A program made the position numbers and the translations under genes. Shown here piece by piece: positions 1 through 6,051 of a DNA stretch of 11,370 nucleotides (within the stretch, counting starts at the first letter, position 1; each line of letters opens with the position of its first letter). The notes below the pieces were generated by a model. That model searched no databases. It was not told the origin of the DNA and worked only from the letters and a program-made list of their open reading frames with translations. This DNA comes from Rhodocyclaceae bacterium (GTDB lineage: Bacteria > Pseudomonadota > Gammaproteobacteria > Burkholderiales > Rhodocyclaceae), in assembly GCA_013821865.1 (NCBI GenBank), contig PNJM01000056.1:1-11370 (forward strand), read 5' to 3'.

Positions 1-623
1 TCGCCGGGCTTTGCGAGTTGCGCGCGGATCCCGATCCAGGCATGCAAGGCCTGGCGGGCCTTCTCGCCGACCGGCACGGTTCGTATCTTGGAGCGCTTGC
101 CGGTCACCGTCACCTCGCCCGCCGCCATGTCCCGCGCGGCATTGCAGTCGAGGCCGGCCAGCTCGGCCAGGCGCAGGCCGGAGGAATAGCACAGCTCGAA
201 CATGGCCTTGTCGCGCAGTTCCAGCAATCCGTCCGCCCCGGCCTCGAGCAGTGCATTGGCCTCGTCGGGCGAGAGCACGGAGGGCAGCGCTTTTTTGGAC
301 TTGGGCGGGCGCACCGTCAGGCAGGGATTCTGCGCCACGCCGCGGAAGCGCGCGAGCCAGTTGAAGAAGCCGCGCCAGGCGGACAGCGCACGGCCGAGCG
401 AGCGTCCCGAGAGGCCGCGCGCATGCAGCTGGGCGACGAAGCGTCGGATGTCATGCACGCGCAGCTTGTCGAGCGGAGCGGCACCGGCCAGCCGGATCAG
501 CGCGCCGATATCGTGGCCGTAGCTTTCAATCGTGCGCGGGCTGGCGCGGCGCTGGTGGGCCAGTTCGTCGAGATAGGCGGCCGCGGCCGCCTGTGCTTCC
601 TCGCCGACCAAGCCGCCCGCCAC
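1..623 (-). CDS. xerC: Tyrosine recombinase XerC, N-terminal 207 residues (runs off window edge)
   Basis: Site-specific recombinase that, with XerD, resolves chromosome dimers at dif. Reading leftward, a GTG start gives a protein opening AGGLVGEEAQ. An N-terminal SAM-like core-binding domain spans about residues 8-95 (TIESYGHDI; ALSAWRGFFNWL). The catalytic domain begins near 113 (LPSVLSPDEA) and carries the first catalytic Arg in SSGLRLAEL (R151) and the beta-hairpin Lys in VTGKRSK (K176). The HxxR, H/W and Tyr residues lie beyond the window edge, so about 90 residues are missing; this is truncation by the window, not a broken gene. The GTG lies 2 nt after the stop of the DUF484 gene, implying translational coupling. 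The dapF-DUF484-xerC order is common in proteobacteria. XerC rather than XerD is inferred from that context and the sequence style. Confidence 0.93.
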   Translation of the reverse strand, partial: MAGGLVGEEAQAAAAAYLDELAHQRRASPRTIESYGHDIGALIRLAGAAPLDKLRVHDIRRFVAQLHARGLSGRSLGRALSAWRGFFNWLARFRGVAQNPCLTVRPPKSKKALPSVLSPDEANALLEAGADGLLELRDKAMFELCYSSGLRLAELAGLDCNAARDMAAGEVTVTGKRSKIRTVPVGEKARQALHAWIGIRAQLAKPG

Positions 624-625
624 GG

Positions 626-1276
626 CTACTCCAGGGCGCGCAGCAGGGCCGCGCTGGCCATCTCGCCGATGTGGGCAAGGTAAAGCGTGCCCATCTCGGG
701 ATAGAAGCGCTGCACATCCTCGGAGCCGAGCGCCAGCAGGCCCACGGTCTCGGCCTCGCGCCGCAGCGCGATGAGAGCCACCGAACGCACGTGGGCGCCG
801 CCCTCGCCGAACCAGGAAACCGCCTCGAAGCCGGCATTGGCGCCGCAGAAGGGGTGCGGCAGGCCGGCGGCGAAGATGCGCGTCTGCTCGCCCACTTCGG
901 CGAACTCCGGCCGCTCCGGCTGTGCGGGAACATTCCACAGGCGCAGGGCGACGTGCGGCACGGCGAGATCCTCGCCGAGATGCGAATAGAGCGCATGCAG
1001 CACGGCGTCGAGATCGCGCGCGCCGGCCAGCGCCAGCGCCATGCGGTGCACCTTCTCGCCGATGGCGTCGTTCTCCTCGCCGTAGCGGATCAGCTCGCCC
1101 AGCTTGCCTTCCAGCTGCCTGGCCTTCTCGCGCAGCGTGAGGATCTGCCGCTCGGTGATCGAGATTGCACGGCCGCCGTGCGGATGCGGGATGTAGAGCT
1201 GCGCCAGGAGATCGCCGTACTCCTCGAAGAATTTCGGGTTGTCCTGCAGGTATCGCGCAATTTCATCGGCTTTCAT
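626..1276 (-). CDS. DUF484 family protein
   Basis: Protein of 216 residues of the DUF484 family, whose members sit beside xerC and dapF; function unknown, with a GAF-like fold in the C-terminal half. Visible hallmarks are the N-terminal segment IARYLQDNPKFFEEYGDLL, then IPHPHGGRAISITERQ and a helix LREKARQLEGKLGELI that should form a coiled coil (about residues 45-70). The GAF-like part runs from about residue 80 and contains ALIALRREAETVGLLALGSED. The start at 1276 is chosen over an in-frame ATG at 1330 because it has a good Shine-Dalgarno (AAGGA, 1283-1287) 6 nt upstream, matches the family N-terminus, and does not overlap dapF. A 34-nt gap separates it from dapF, and xerC starts 2 nt after its stop. 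No catalytic residues are recognisable. Confidence 0.92.
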   Translation of the reverse strand: MKADEIARYLQDNPKFFEEYGDLLAQLYIPHPHGGRAISITERQILTLREKARQLEGKLGELIRYGEENDAIGEKVHRMALALAGARDLDAVLHALYSHLGEDLAVPHVALRLWNVPAQPERPEFAEVGEQTRIFAAGLPHPFCGANAGFEAVSWFGEGGAHVRSVALIALRREAETVGLLALGSEDVQRFYPEMGTLYLAHIGEMASAALLRALE

Positions 1277-1300
1277 GTTTGTTCCTTTTCGTAATCTCCA

Positions 1301-1314
1301 GTAGGCCGGCCTAC
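1301..1314. repeat. Perfect 14-bp palindrome across the dapF stop codon
   Basis: GTAGGCCGGCCTAC reads identically on both strands and includes the dapF stop codon (1311-1313). In RNA it could form a 5-bp stem with a CCGG tetraloop. No U-run follows in the direction of the operon, so an intrinsic terminator is unlikely. It may be an intra-operon hairpin or processing site, or chance. Confidence 0.5.
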
Positions 1315-2141
1315 AACTCCAACTCGCCATCGAATACCGCCACCGCCGGTCCCGTCATGAACACGGGCTGCCCGGGGCCGCCCCAGGCGACGGAGAGTTC
1401 GCCGCCGCGCGTGACGACGCGCACCGGCGAATCGAGCAGGCCGCGGGCAATCCCGGCCGCCACCGCGGCGCAGGCGCCGGTGCCGCAGGCCAGCGTTTCG
1501 CCCGCGCCGCGCTCATAGACGCGCAGGCGGATGCGGTGGCGGTCCACCGCCTGCATGAAGCCGGCATTGACGCGCTGCGGGAAGCGCGGGTGGTTTTCGA
1601 TCAGCGGGCCGAGTTCCGCCACCGGCGCCGTGTCCACGTTGTCTACCAGTTGCACGGCGTGCGGATTGCCCACCGACAGCGCCGTCATCTCGACCGTCCG
1701 CCCGTTCGCCAGCAGCGGCTGCACCAGGGCGTCGCTTTCGGTGACGAAGGGCACGTGCGAAGGCTCGAAGCGCGGCACGCCCATGTCCACGGTCACCTCG
1801 CCATTCTCTTCCAGCCGCGGCGCGATGATGCCTGACCTGGTCTCAACGCGGATCTCGCTTTTTTCCGTCAGGCCCTGCTCGCGCACGAAGCGCACGAAGC
1901 AGCGCGCGCCGTTGCCGCACTGCTCGACCTCGCCGCCGTCGGCGTTGTAGATGCGGTAGCGAAAGTCGACGTCCGGCCGCGAGGGCTTCTCGACAACGAG
2001 AATCTGGTCGCAGCCGACGCCGAAATGGCGGTCGGCCAGGAAGCGCGCCTGCTCCGGCGTCAGCGAGATATTCTGGTTGACGGCATCGAGCACGACGAAG
2101 TCGTTGCCCAGGCCGTGCATTTTCGTAAAACGGATTCTCAT
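1311..2141 (-). CDS. dapF: Diaminopimelate epimerase
   Basis: Cytoplasmic, cofactor-free racemase that converts LL- to meso-diaminopimelate, the last step before lysine and a direct precursor of peptidoglycan. The 276-residue length is normal for DapF. The N-terminus [13 protein letters not shown] is the family signature. The two catalytic cysteines are in EQCGNGARC (C75) and [10 protein letters not shown] (C219), each at the start of one pseudo-symmetric domain. [13 protein letters not shown] and SVGNPHAV also match the substrate-binding loops. The ATG overlaps the stop of the upstream CoA-binding gene by 4 nt (ATGA), so translation is probably coupled; no strong Shine-Dalgarno is visible. 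Its place in an operon with lipid A acyltransferases and xerC groups envelope synthesis with chromosome segregation. Confidence 0.97.
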   Translation of the reverse strand: MRIRFTKMHGLGNDFVVLDAVNQNISLTPEQARFLADRHFGVGCDQILVVEKPSRPDVDFRYRIYNADGGEVEQCGNGARCFVRFVREQGLTEKSEIRVETRSGIIAPRLEENGEVTVDMGVPRFEPSHVPFVTESDALVQPLLANGRTVEMTALSVGNPHAVQLVDNVDTAPVAELGPLIENHPRFPQRVNAGFMQAVDRHRIRLRVYERGAGETLACGTGACAAVAAGIARGLLDSPVRVVTRGGELSVAWGGPGQPVFMTGPAVAVFDGELEL

Positions 2142-2551
2142 GCCATCAGCGCCCGATGGTCGCGCCAGATGCAGCGGTCCATCACCACGGTCATGCCGCC
2201 GGCCTGCGCGCGGGCAGCGGCTTCTTCATTGACGATGCCGTCCTGCAGCCAGAGGCGTTTCAGTCCCAAACGCAGGCATTCGTCCACGATCGGGCCGACA
2301 TGCTCGGCGGCGCGGAAGACGTCCACCAGGTCGACCTTCCCGGGCACTTCCGCGAGCGAGCCGTAGGCCTTCTCGCCCAGCACCTCGGCCACCTTCGGCC
2401 GCACCGGGACAATGCGATAGCCGAGGCCCTGCAGGGCGCGCGCGATGCGGTAAGCCGGCCGGTCCGGATTGGGCGACAGGCCGACCACGGCGATGGTCTT
2501 CACTTCGCGCAGCATGGCGCGGAGCTCGTCAGCACTCGGATTCTGGAACAT
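2138..2551 (-). CDS. CoA-binding domain protein, YccU type
   Basis: Small cytoplasmic protein (137 residues) made of a single CoA_binding Rossmann-like domain, the same fold as the N-terminal part of succinyl-CoA synthetase alpha. Visible motifs are the nucleotide loop [20 protein letters not shown] (about 18-37), the strand YRIVPVRPK, and the C-terminal signature [15 protein letters not shown] followed by VVMDRCI. The length is typical for YccU/CoA-binding family members. Its physiological ligand and reaction are unknown; binding of CoA or a related nucleotide is inferred from the fold. It starts 9 nt after the stop of the upstream acyltransferase gene and ends in a 4-nt overlap with dapF, so it is an internal member of this operon. 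Confidence 0.9.
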   Translation of the reverse strand: MFQNPSADELRAMLREVKTIAVVGLSPNPDRPAYRIARALQGLGYRIVPVRPKVAEVLGEKAYGSLAEVPGKVDLVDVFRAAEHVGPIVDECLRLGLKRLWLQDGIVNEEAAARAQAGGMTVVMDRCIWRDHRALMA

Positions 2552-2560
2552 CGCCCAATC

Positions 2561-3430
2561 TTAATAGATTCCCGCCTCGCCCGGCGGCCGCGTCTTGAAA
2601 CGCTTGTGCACCCAGAAGTACTGTTCGGGCATTTCCTTCACGCATTCCTCGATGAAGGCGTTCATGCGCCGCGTGTCGGCCTCGATGCTCTCGCCCGGGT
2701 AATCCTGCCAGGGCGCGCGCAGCTCGACGACATAGCCTTCCCCCCCCGGCAGCATGCGCGTCACGACGGGGATTACCATGGCGCCGGTCATCCTGGCCAG
2801 GCGCGACAGGCCGGTGATGGTCGCCGCCGGAATGCCGAAAAACGGCGTGAAGATGGTGTCGCGCTGCCCGTAGTCCATGTCCGGCAGGTAGTAGAACGGC
2901 CGCCCGGCCTTCATGGCCTTGATGGCCTGGCGCACGCCCTCCTGGCGCGACAGCAGCCGCGAATTGCCGAAGCGCGTGCGGCCCTTGTAGAGCGCGGCAT
3001 TGAAGAAGAAATTCTTCTGCTGGGCGTAGATGCTGACCATGTCCAGTTCCAGCGTCAGCCGCGTCCAGCCCATGTCCAGGCCGACGAAATGCGGCACGAA
3101 GAGGATCACCGGCCGGCCGGCTGTCTGCCGCAGGTGCTCCAGTCCCTCGATGCGCACCACCTGGCGGATCTTTCCGGGCGGCGACCACCAGAGCAGCCCG
3201 CGCTCGAGGAAACTGCGGCCGAAGGCGCGGAAATGCGCCTTCGCCAGTTGCTCGCGCTCAGCTTCCGGCATCCGCGGACGGCACAGGCGCAGGTTGGTCA
3301 GCGCCACGTGCCGGCGCTCGCGGCCAAATAAATAGAGGGCCATGCCGAAAGCCTCGCCGAGCGATGCCAGCCAGCGCAAGGGCAGGAAATGCAGCAGCCA
3401 GATCAGGCCGAGGCCGAGACGGGTCAGCAT
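2561..3430 (-). CDS. lpxL: Lipid A biosynthesis acyltransferase, LpxL/HtrB family (second of two)
   Basis: Inner-membrane acyltransferase expected to add a secondary acyl chain to Kdo-lipid A from acyl-ACP. It has 289 residues, usual for the family. A hydrophobic N-terminal segment (about residues 4-36, LGLGLIWLLHFLPL) is the membrane anchor. The catalytic HX4D motif is VPHFVGLD (H114, D119). Further family blocks are NSRLLSRQEG (near 156), LPDMDYGQRDTIFTPFFGIPA (near 182-202) and the C-terminal YFWVHKRFKTRPPGE. The ATG at 3430 is chosen because it matches the family N-terminus and overlaps the end of the preceding acyltransferase gene by 7 nt, a coupling arrangement. The reading frame stays open far upstream of this ATG, which I regard as a GC-rich artefact. 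A run of eight G lies in the coding strand at 2740-2747. LpxL against LpxM specificity cannot be settled by eye. Confidence 0.9.
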   Translation of the reverse strand: MLTRLGLGLIWLLHFLPLRWLASLGEAFGMALYLFGRERRHVALTNLRLCRPRMPEAEREQLAKAHFRAFGRSFLERGLLWWSPPGKIRQVVRIEGLEHLRQTAGRPVILFVPHFVGLDMGWTRLTLELDMVSIYAQQKNFFFNAALYKGRTRFGNSRLLSRQEGVRQAIKAMKAGRPFYYLPDMDYGQRDTIFTPFFGIPAATITGLSRLARMTGAMVIPVVTRMLPGGEGYVVELRAPWQDYPGESIEADTRRMNAFIEECVKEMPEQYFWVHKRFKTRPPGEAGIY

Positions 3431-4311
3431 TTTTTCGTTTCGGGTTTCGGGTTTCGGGTTTCGGGTTCCGGCGGTCGAGCGCCCGAGGGAATCTTGTAGC
3501 GGTTGTAGCCCCACAGGTATTGCTGCGGGCAACGCCGGATCAGATCCTCCAGGGCGCGATTGAGCAGGTGCACGCGTTCCTCCGGCGTTCCGGCGATCTC
3601 CTGCTGCGGCGCGGACAGGCGCAGGTGGAAGCCGGCGCCGCCGGGCAGGCGCTCGGCGTAGGCCATGATCACCGCGGCCCGGCTGGCCTCGGTGAGGCGC
3701 GCCGCCAGCGTCATGGTATAGGCCGGCCGGCCGAAGAAGTCCGCCCACATGCCTTCGCCCATGCCCGGCACCTGGTCGGGCAGCATGCCCACCGCCTCGC
3801 GGCGCTTCAACGCGCGCAGCAGCAGGCGCACGCCGGAAAGATCGGCCGATGCCAGATGCAGATTGGCGCCGCCGCGCCCCTCCTCGATCAGGGGCTGCAG
3901 CCAGGCCTGCCTGGGCGGGCGGTAGAGCACGGTGATCGGCGCATGCGAGGCGTAGTACTGGGCGGTGATCTCGAAGCAGCCGAGGTGCGGCGTCAGGAAG
4001 AGTATGCCCTCGCCGCGCCGCCAGGCCTGCTCGACCAGTTCCCAGCCGGTGACCCGGGTCACCATGCGCACCACATCCGGCTGCCGCCGCATCCAGACGC
4101 GCGGCAGTTCCAGCACACCCTTGCCGGCGTGGGCCACCGAAGCCGGCAGGATGGCCGCGGCCTCCTGCGCCGGATAGGCCAGGGCGAGGTTTTCCCGGGT
4201 GTGGCGACGGTAGGTGGGCGAACCGAGGTAAGCGATCCAGCCGAGCAACGCACCCAGGCCGTGCAACACACACAGCGGGAGGCGGCCCAGCAGGCTGAAC
4301 AAGGCGGACAT
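3424..4311 (-). CDS. Lipid A biosynthesis acyltransferase, LpxL/LpxM family (first of two)
   Basis: Second member of the same acyltransferase family, 295 residues and first in the operon. An N-terminal hydrophobic segment (about 5-30) is the likely membrane anchor. The catalytic motif is HX4E, TPHLGCFE (H109, E114). Family blocks include VLYRPPRQAWLQPLIE (128-142), GMLPDQVPGMGEGMWADFFG (175-194) and QQYLWGYNRYK (263-273). Relatives normally end close to WGYNRYK. The last 15 or so residues here (PEPETRNPKPETKKC) come from a 7-bp tandem repeat and probably have no catalytic role. The gene ends in a 7-nt overlap with the next acyltransferase gene. No clear Shine-Dalgarno precedes the ATG at 4311. 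Paired LpxL-like genes suggest one enzyme per secondary acyl chain; which chain each adds is unknown. Confidence 0.88.
   Translation of the reverse strand: MSALFSLLGRLPLCVLHGLGALLGWIAYLGSPTYRRHTRENLALAYPAQEAAAILPASVAHAGKGVLELPRVWMRRQPDVVRMVTRVTGWELVEQAWRRGEGILFLTPHLGCFEITAQYYASHAPITVLYRPPRQAWLQPLIEEGRGGANLHLASADLSGVRLLLRALKRREAVGMLPDQVPGMGEGMWADFFGRPAYTMTLAARLTEASRAAVIMAYAERLPGGAGFHLRLSAPQQEIAGTPEERVHLLNRALEDLIRRCPQQYLWGYNRYKIPSGARPPEPETRNPKPETKKC
3436..3468. repeat. 7-bp tandem repeat at the junction of the two acyltransferase genes
   Basis: On the plus strand the unit CGGGTTT occurs three times exactly (3441-3447, 3448-3454, 3455-3461), is followed by an imperfect copy CGGGTTC (3462-3468), and is preceded by a partial unit (3436-3440). 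On the coding strand the unit is AAACCCG. Because 7 is not a multiple of 3, every copy gained or lost changes the frame of the last codons of the first acyltransferase gene, just before the start codon of the second. Confidence 0.9.
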
Positions 4312-4328
4312 TGAGGAAAAAGGTTCGG

Positions 4329-4349
4329 TTTGACCCGGCAGGGGTCAAA
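4329..4349. promoter_or_regulatory. 8-bp inverted repeat, candidate operator
   Basis: TTTGACCC (4329-4336) and GGGTCAAA (4342-4349) are perfect inverted repeats with a 5-nt spacer. The left arm contains the -35 hexamer of the metK promoter and the whole element lies in the early transcribed region of the lpxL operon, so a dimeric repressor bound here could affect both. SahR, an ArsR-type regulator of methyl-cycle genes in proteobacteria, is one hypothetical candidate; I cannot match its motif from memory. Confidence 0.4.
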
Positions 4350-4359
4350 AAACTATAAT
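4330..4359 (+). promoter_or_regulatory. Sigma-70 promoter for metK
   Basis: -35 TTGACC (4330-4335), 18-nt spacer, -10 TATAAT (4354-4359). The -10 is a perfect consensus and the -35 matches 5 of 6. Transcription should begin near 4366, giving a metK leader of about 140 nt. Confidence 0.75.
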
Positions 4360-4387
4360 TATCGTTCCGCCGAGTTAATTTGGACAA
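4358..4387 (-). promoter_or_regulatory. Sigma-70 promoter for the lpxL-dapF-xerC operon
   Basis: Reading leftward: -35 TTGTCC (4387-4382), 18-nt spacer, -10 GATAAT (4363-4358, 5 of 6). The start would be near 4351, about 40 nt before the first acyltransferase ATG. Its -10 overlaps the metK -10 by 2 bp. Confidence 0.55.
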
Positions 4388-4419
4388 CTTGCAGGGCGGA
4401 ACCCGGGACATCTGCCCGG
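4364..4419 (+). promoter_or_regulatory. 5' stem-loops of the metK leader RNA
   Basis: GTTCCGCC (4364-4371) pairs perfectly with GGCGGAAC (4395-4402). Inside this, AGTT (4373-4376) can pair with AACT (4386-4389). Next comes a 5-bp hairpin, CCGGG (4403-4407) with CCCGG (4415-4419). This resembles the 5' domain of a structured leader. It does not look like the SAM-I, SAM-II or SMK architectures as I remember them. Confidence 0.4.
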
Positions 4420-4443
4420 CCGGCATCACTCTGCTAAAGCGCA

Positions 4444-4502
4444 CCTGCTCGTATTCCCGGAGCCGGTTACGTCGGTTCTAACGGGAATTTTACAGGAGCA
4501 GG
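4444..4502 (+). promoter_or_regulatory. Layered hairpin sequestering the metK Shine-Dalgarno
   Basis: CCTGCTC (4444-4450) is perfectly complementary to GAGCAGG (4496-4502), which includes most of the Shine-Dalgarno AGGAG (4494-4498). Enclosed by that helix, ATTCCCG (4453-4459) pairs with CGGGAAT (4482-4488). Inside that, GAGCCG (4460-4465) pairs with CGGTTC (4473-4478) with one G-U, around a 7-nt loop. About 20 nested base pairs in all. If it forms, metK translation is off by default and needs a trigger that opens the outer helix. The 5' strand could alternatively pair with GCAGG at 4391-4395. Confidence 0.5.
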
Positions 4503-4506
4503 ACAG

Positions 4507-5660
<1,154 letters not shown>

Positions 5661-5673
<13 letters not shown>

Positions 5674-5707
5674 AACGACGAACCCGGCGCGAAACCGAGT
5701 TCGGTTT
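5661..5707 (+). terminator. Two stem-loops at the metK 3' end, possible weak terminator
   Basis: CGCCGGG (5661-5667) pairs with CCCGGCG (5683-5689) across the metK stop codon. It is followed by AAACCG (5692-5697) pairing with CGGTTT (5702-5707) around AGTT. Only a short T run (5705-5707) is present, so this would be a poor intrinsic terminator. It may mark the transcript end or stabilise the 3' end. Confidence 0.3.
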
Positions 5708-5727
5708 GGTGACAACAGGCAAGTGCG

Positions 5728-5829
5728 TTATGCAGTAACCGCCGTCGGTACAGGCTGCGTAACGCGCTTGCTCACATCGAGCACTTCGACGCCGATAACA
5801 TTGCCTTCCGAGTCGAAATCCAGGCAAGA
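5728..5829 (-). pseudogene. 3' remnant of a DUF2283 gene
   Basis: Read leftward, an open stretch of 33 codons ending in TAA (5728-5730) encodes LDFDSEGNVIGVEVLDVSKR followed by VTQPVPTAVTA. This matches the C-terminal half of DUF2283 proteins (pattern LDFDxxGNVVGIEVLDAS). DUF2283 proteins are small, about 60-75 residues, and are often found beside DUF4258 proteins in toxin-antitoxin-like pairs. Going upstream the frame meets TGA at 5830-5832, and no N-terminal half (usually YDxEADxLYI) is found in any frame that I checked. I therefore call it a decayed fragment. Family assignment rests on the GNVIGVEVLD motif alone, without a database search. Confidence 0.55.
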
Positions 5830-5858
5830 TCACGAAGCGCTATCCGCAGCGGCCGGTC

Positions 5859-6017
5859 ATGCCCGCCTTGGAAAAGCTCGCCCGAATCGAGAAGCTCGGG
5901 CGCTTCTTGAAGCCCGGCATCACGCGCGCCGCTTTGCGGCGCGAGGCCACAAGCATTTCCGACAAGGCAGCGGCCGGCCGGCTCTCCTACTACTACAATG
6001 ATGGTCTGGCATTTTGA
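5859..6017 (+). CDS. Doubtful small ORF, 52 codons, not recognised
   Basis: ATG at 5859 to TGA at 6015 encodes a basic, helix-rich peptide starting MPALEKLARIEKLGRFLKPG and ending SYYYNDGLAF. The composition (many Lys, Arg, Leu, Ala) looks more protein-like than most out-of-frame reading here, and the frame is open upstream to a stop at 5796-5798, so it might be the tail of a degraded gene. No Shine-Dalgarno is obvious and I recognise no family. It does not overlap the SEC-C gene if the latter starts at 6052. It could equally be chance in GC-rich DNA. Confidence 0.2.
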   Translation: MPALEKLARIEKLGRFLKPGITRAALRREATSISDKAAAGRLSYYYNDGLAF

Positions 6018-6051
6018 CCAGCCTTGGAACGGCTCAAGCAGCTTTGCTCGC

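Larger units (their letters stand above)
5674..6051. other. Gene-poor stretch between metK and the SEC-C gene
   Basis: This 378-nt stretch contains no convincing complete gene. It holds the 3' hairpins of metK, a DUF2283 remnant on the minus strand, a doubtful 52-codon ORF on the plus strand, and several inverted repeats: CCCGA/TCGGG (5881-5885 with 5896-5900), GCTTC/GAAGC (5902-5906 with 5909-5913), and a perfect 8-bp stem CGCGCCGC-TTT-GCGGCGCG (5925-5943). TACAAT at 5994-5999 could be the -10 of a SEC-C gene promoter, but no -35 is apparent. Confidence 0.5.

Noticed and set aside
18..683. Plus-strand frame opposite xerC
   Set aside because: The minus-strand translation carries XerC domains and the catalytic Arg and Lys; the plus-strand one is a shadow.
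2561..4444. A single 627-codon minus-strand reading frame covering both acyltransferase genes
   Set aside because: Upstream of 3430 it is only the GC-rich off-frame shadow of the first acyltransferase. The real second gene starts at 3430 with the family N-terminus.
4364..4506. Known SAM riboswitch in front of metK
   Set aside because: The helices found do not match the SAM-I, SAM-II or SMK layouts as I know them, so I report an unclassified leader rather than a named riboswitch.
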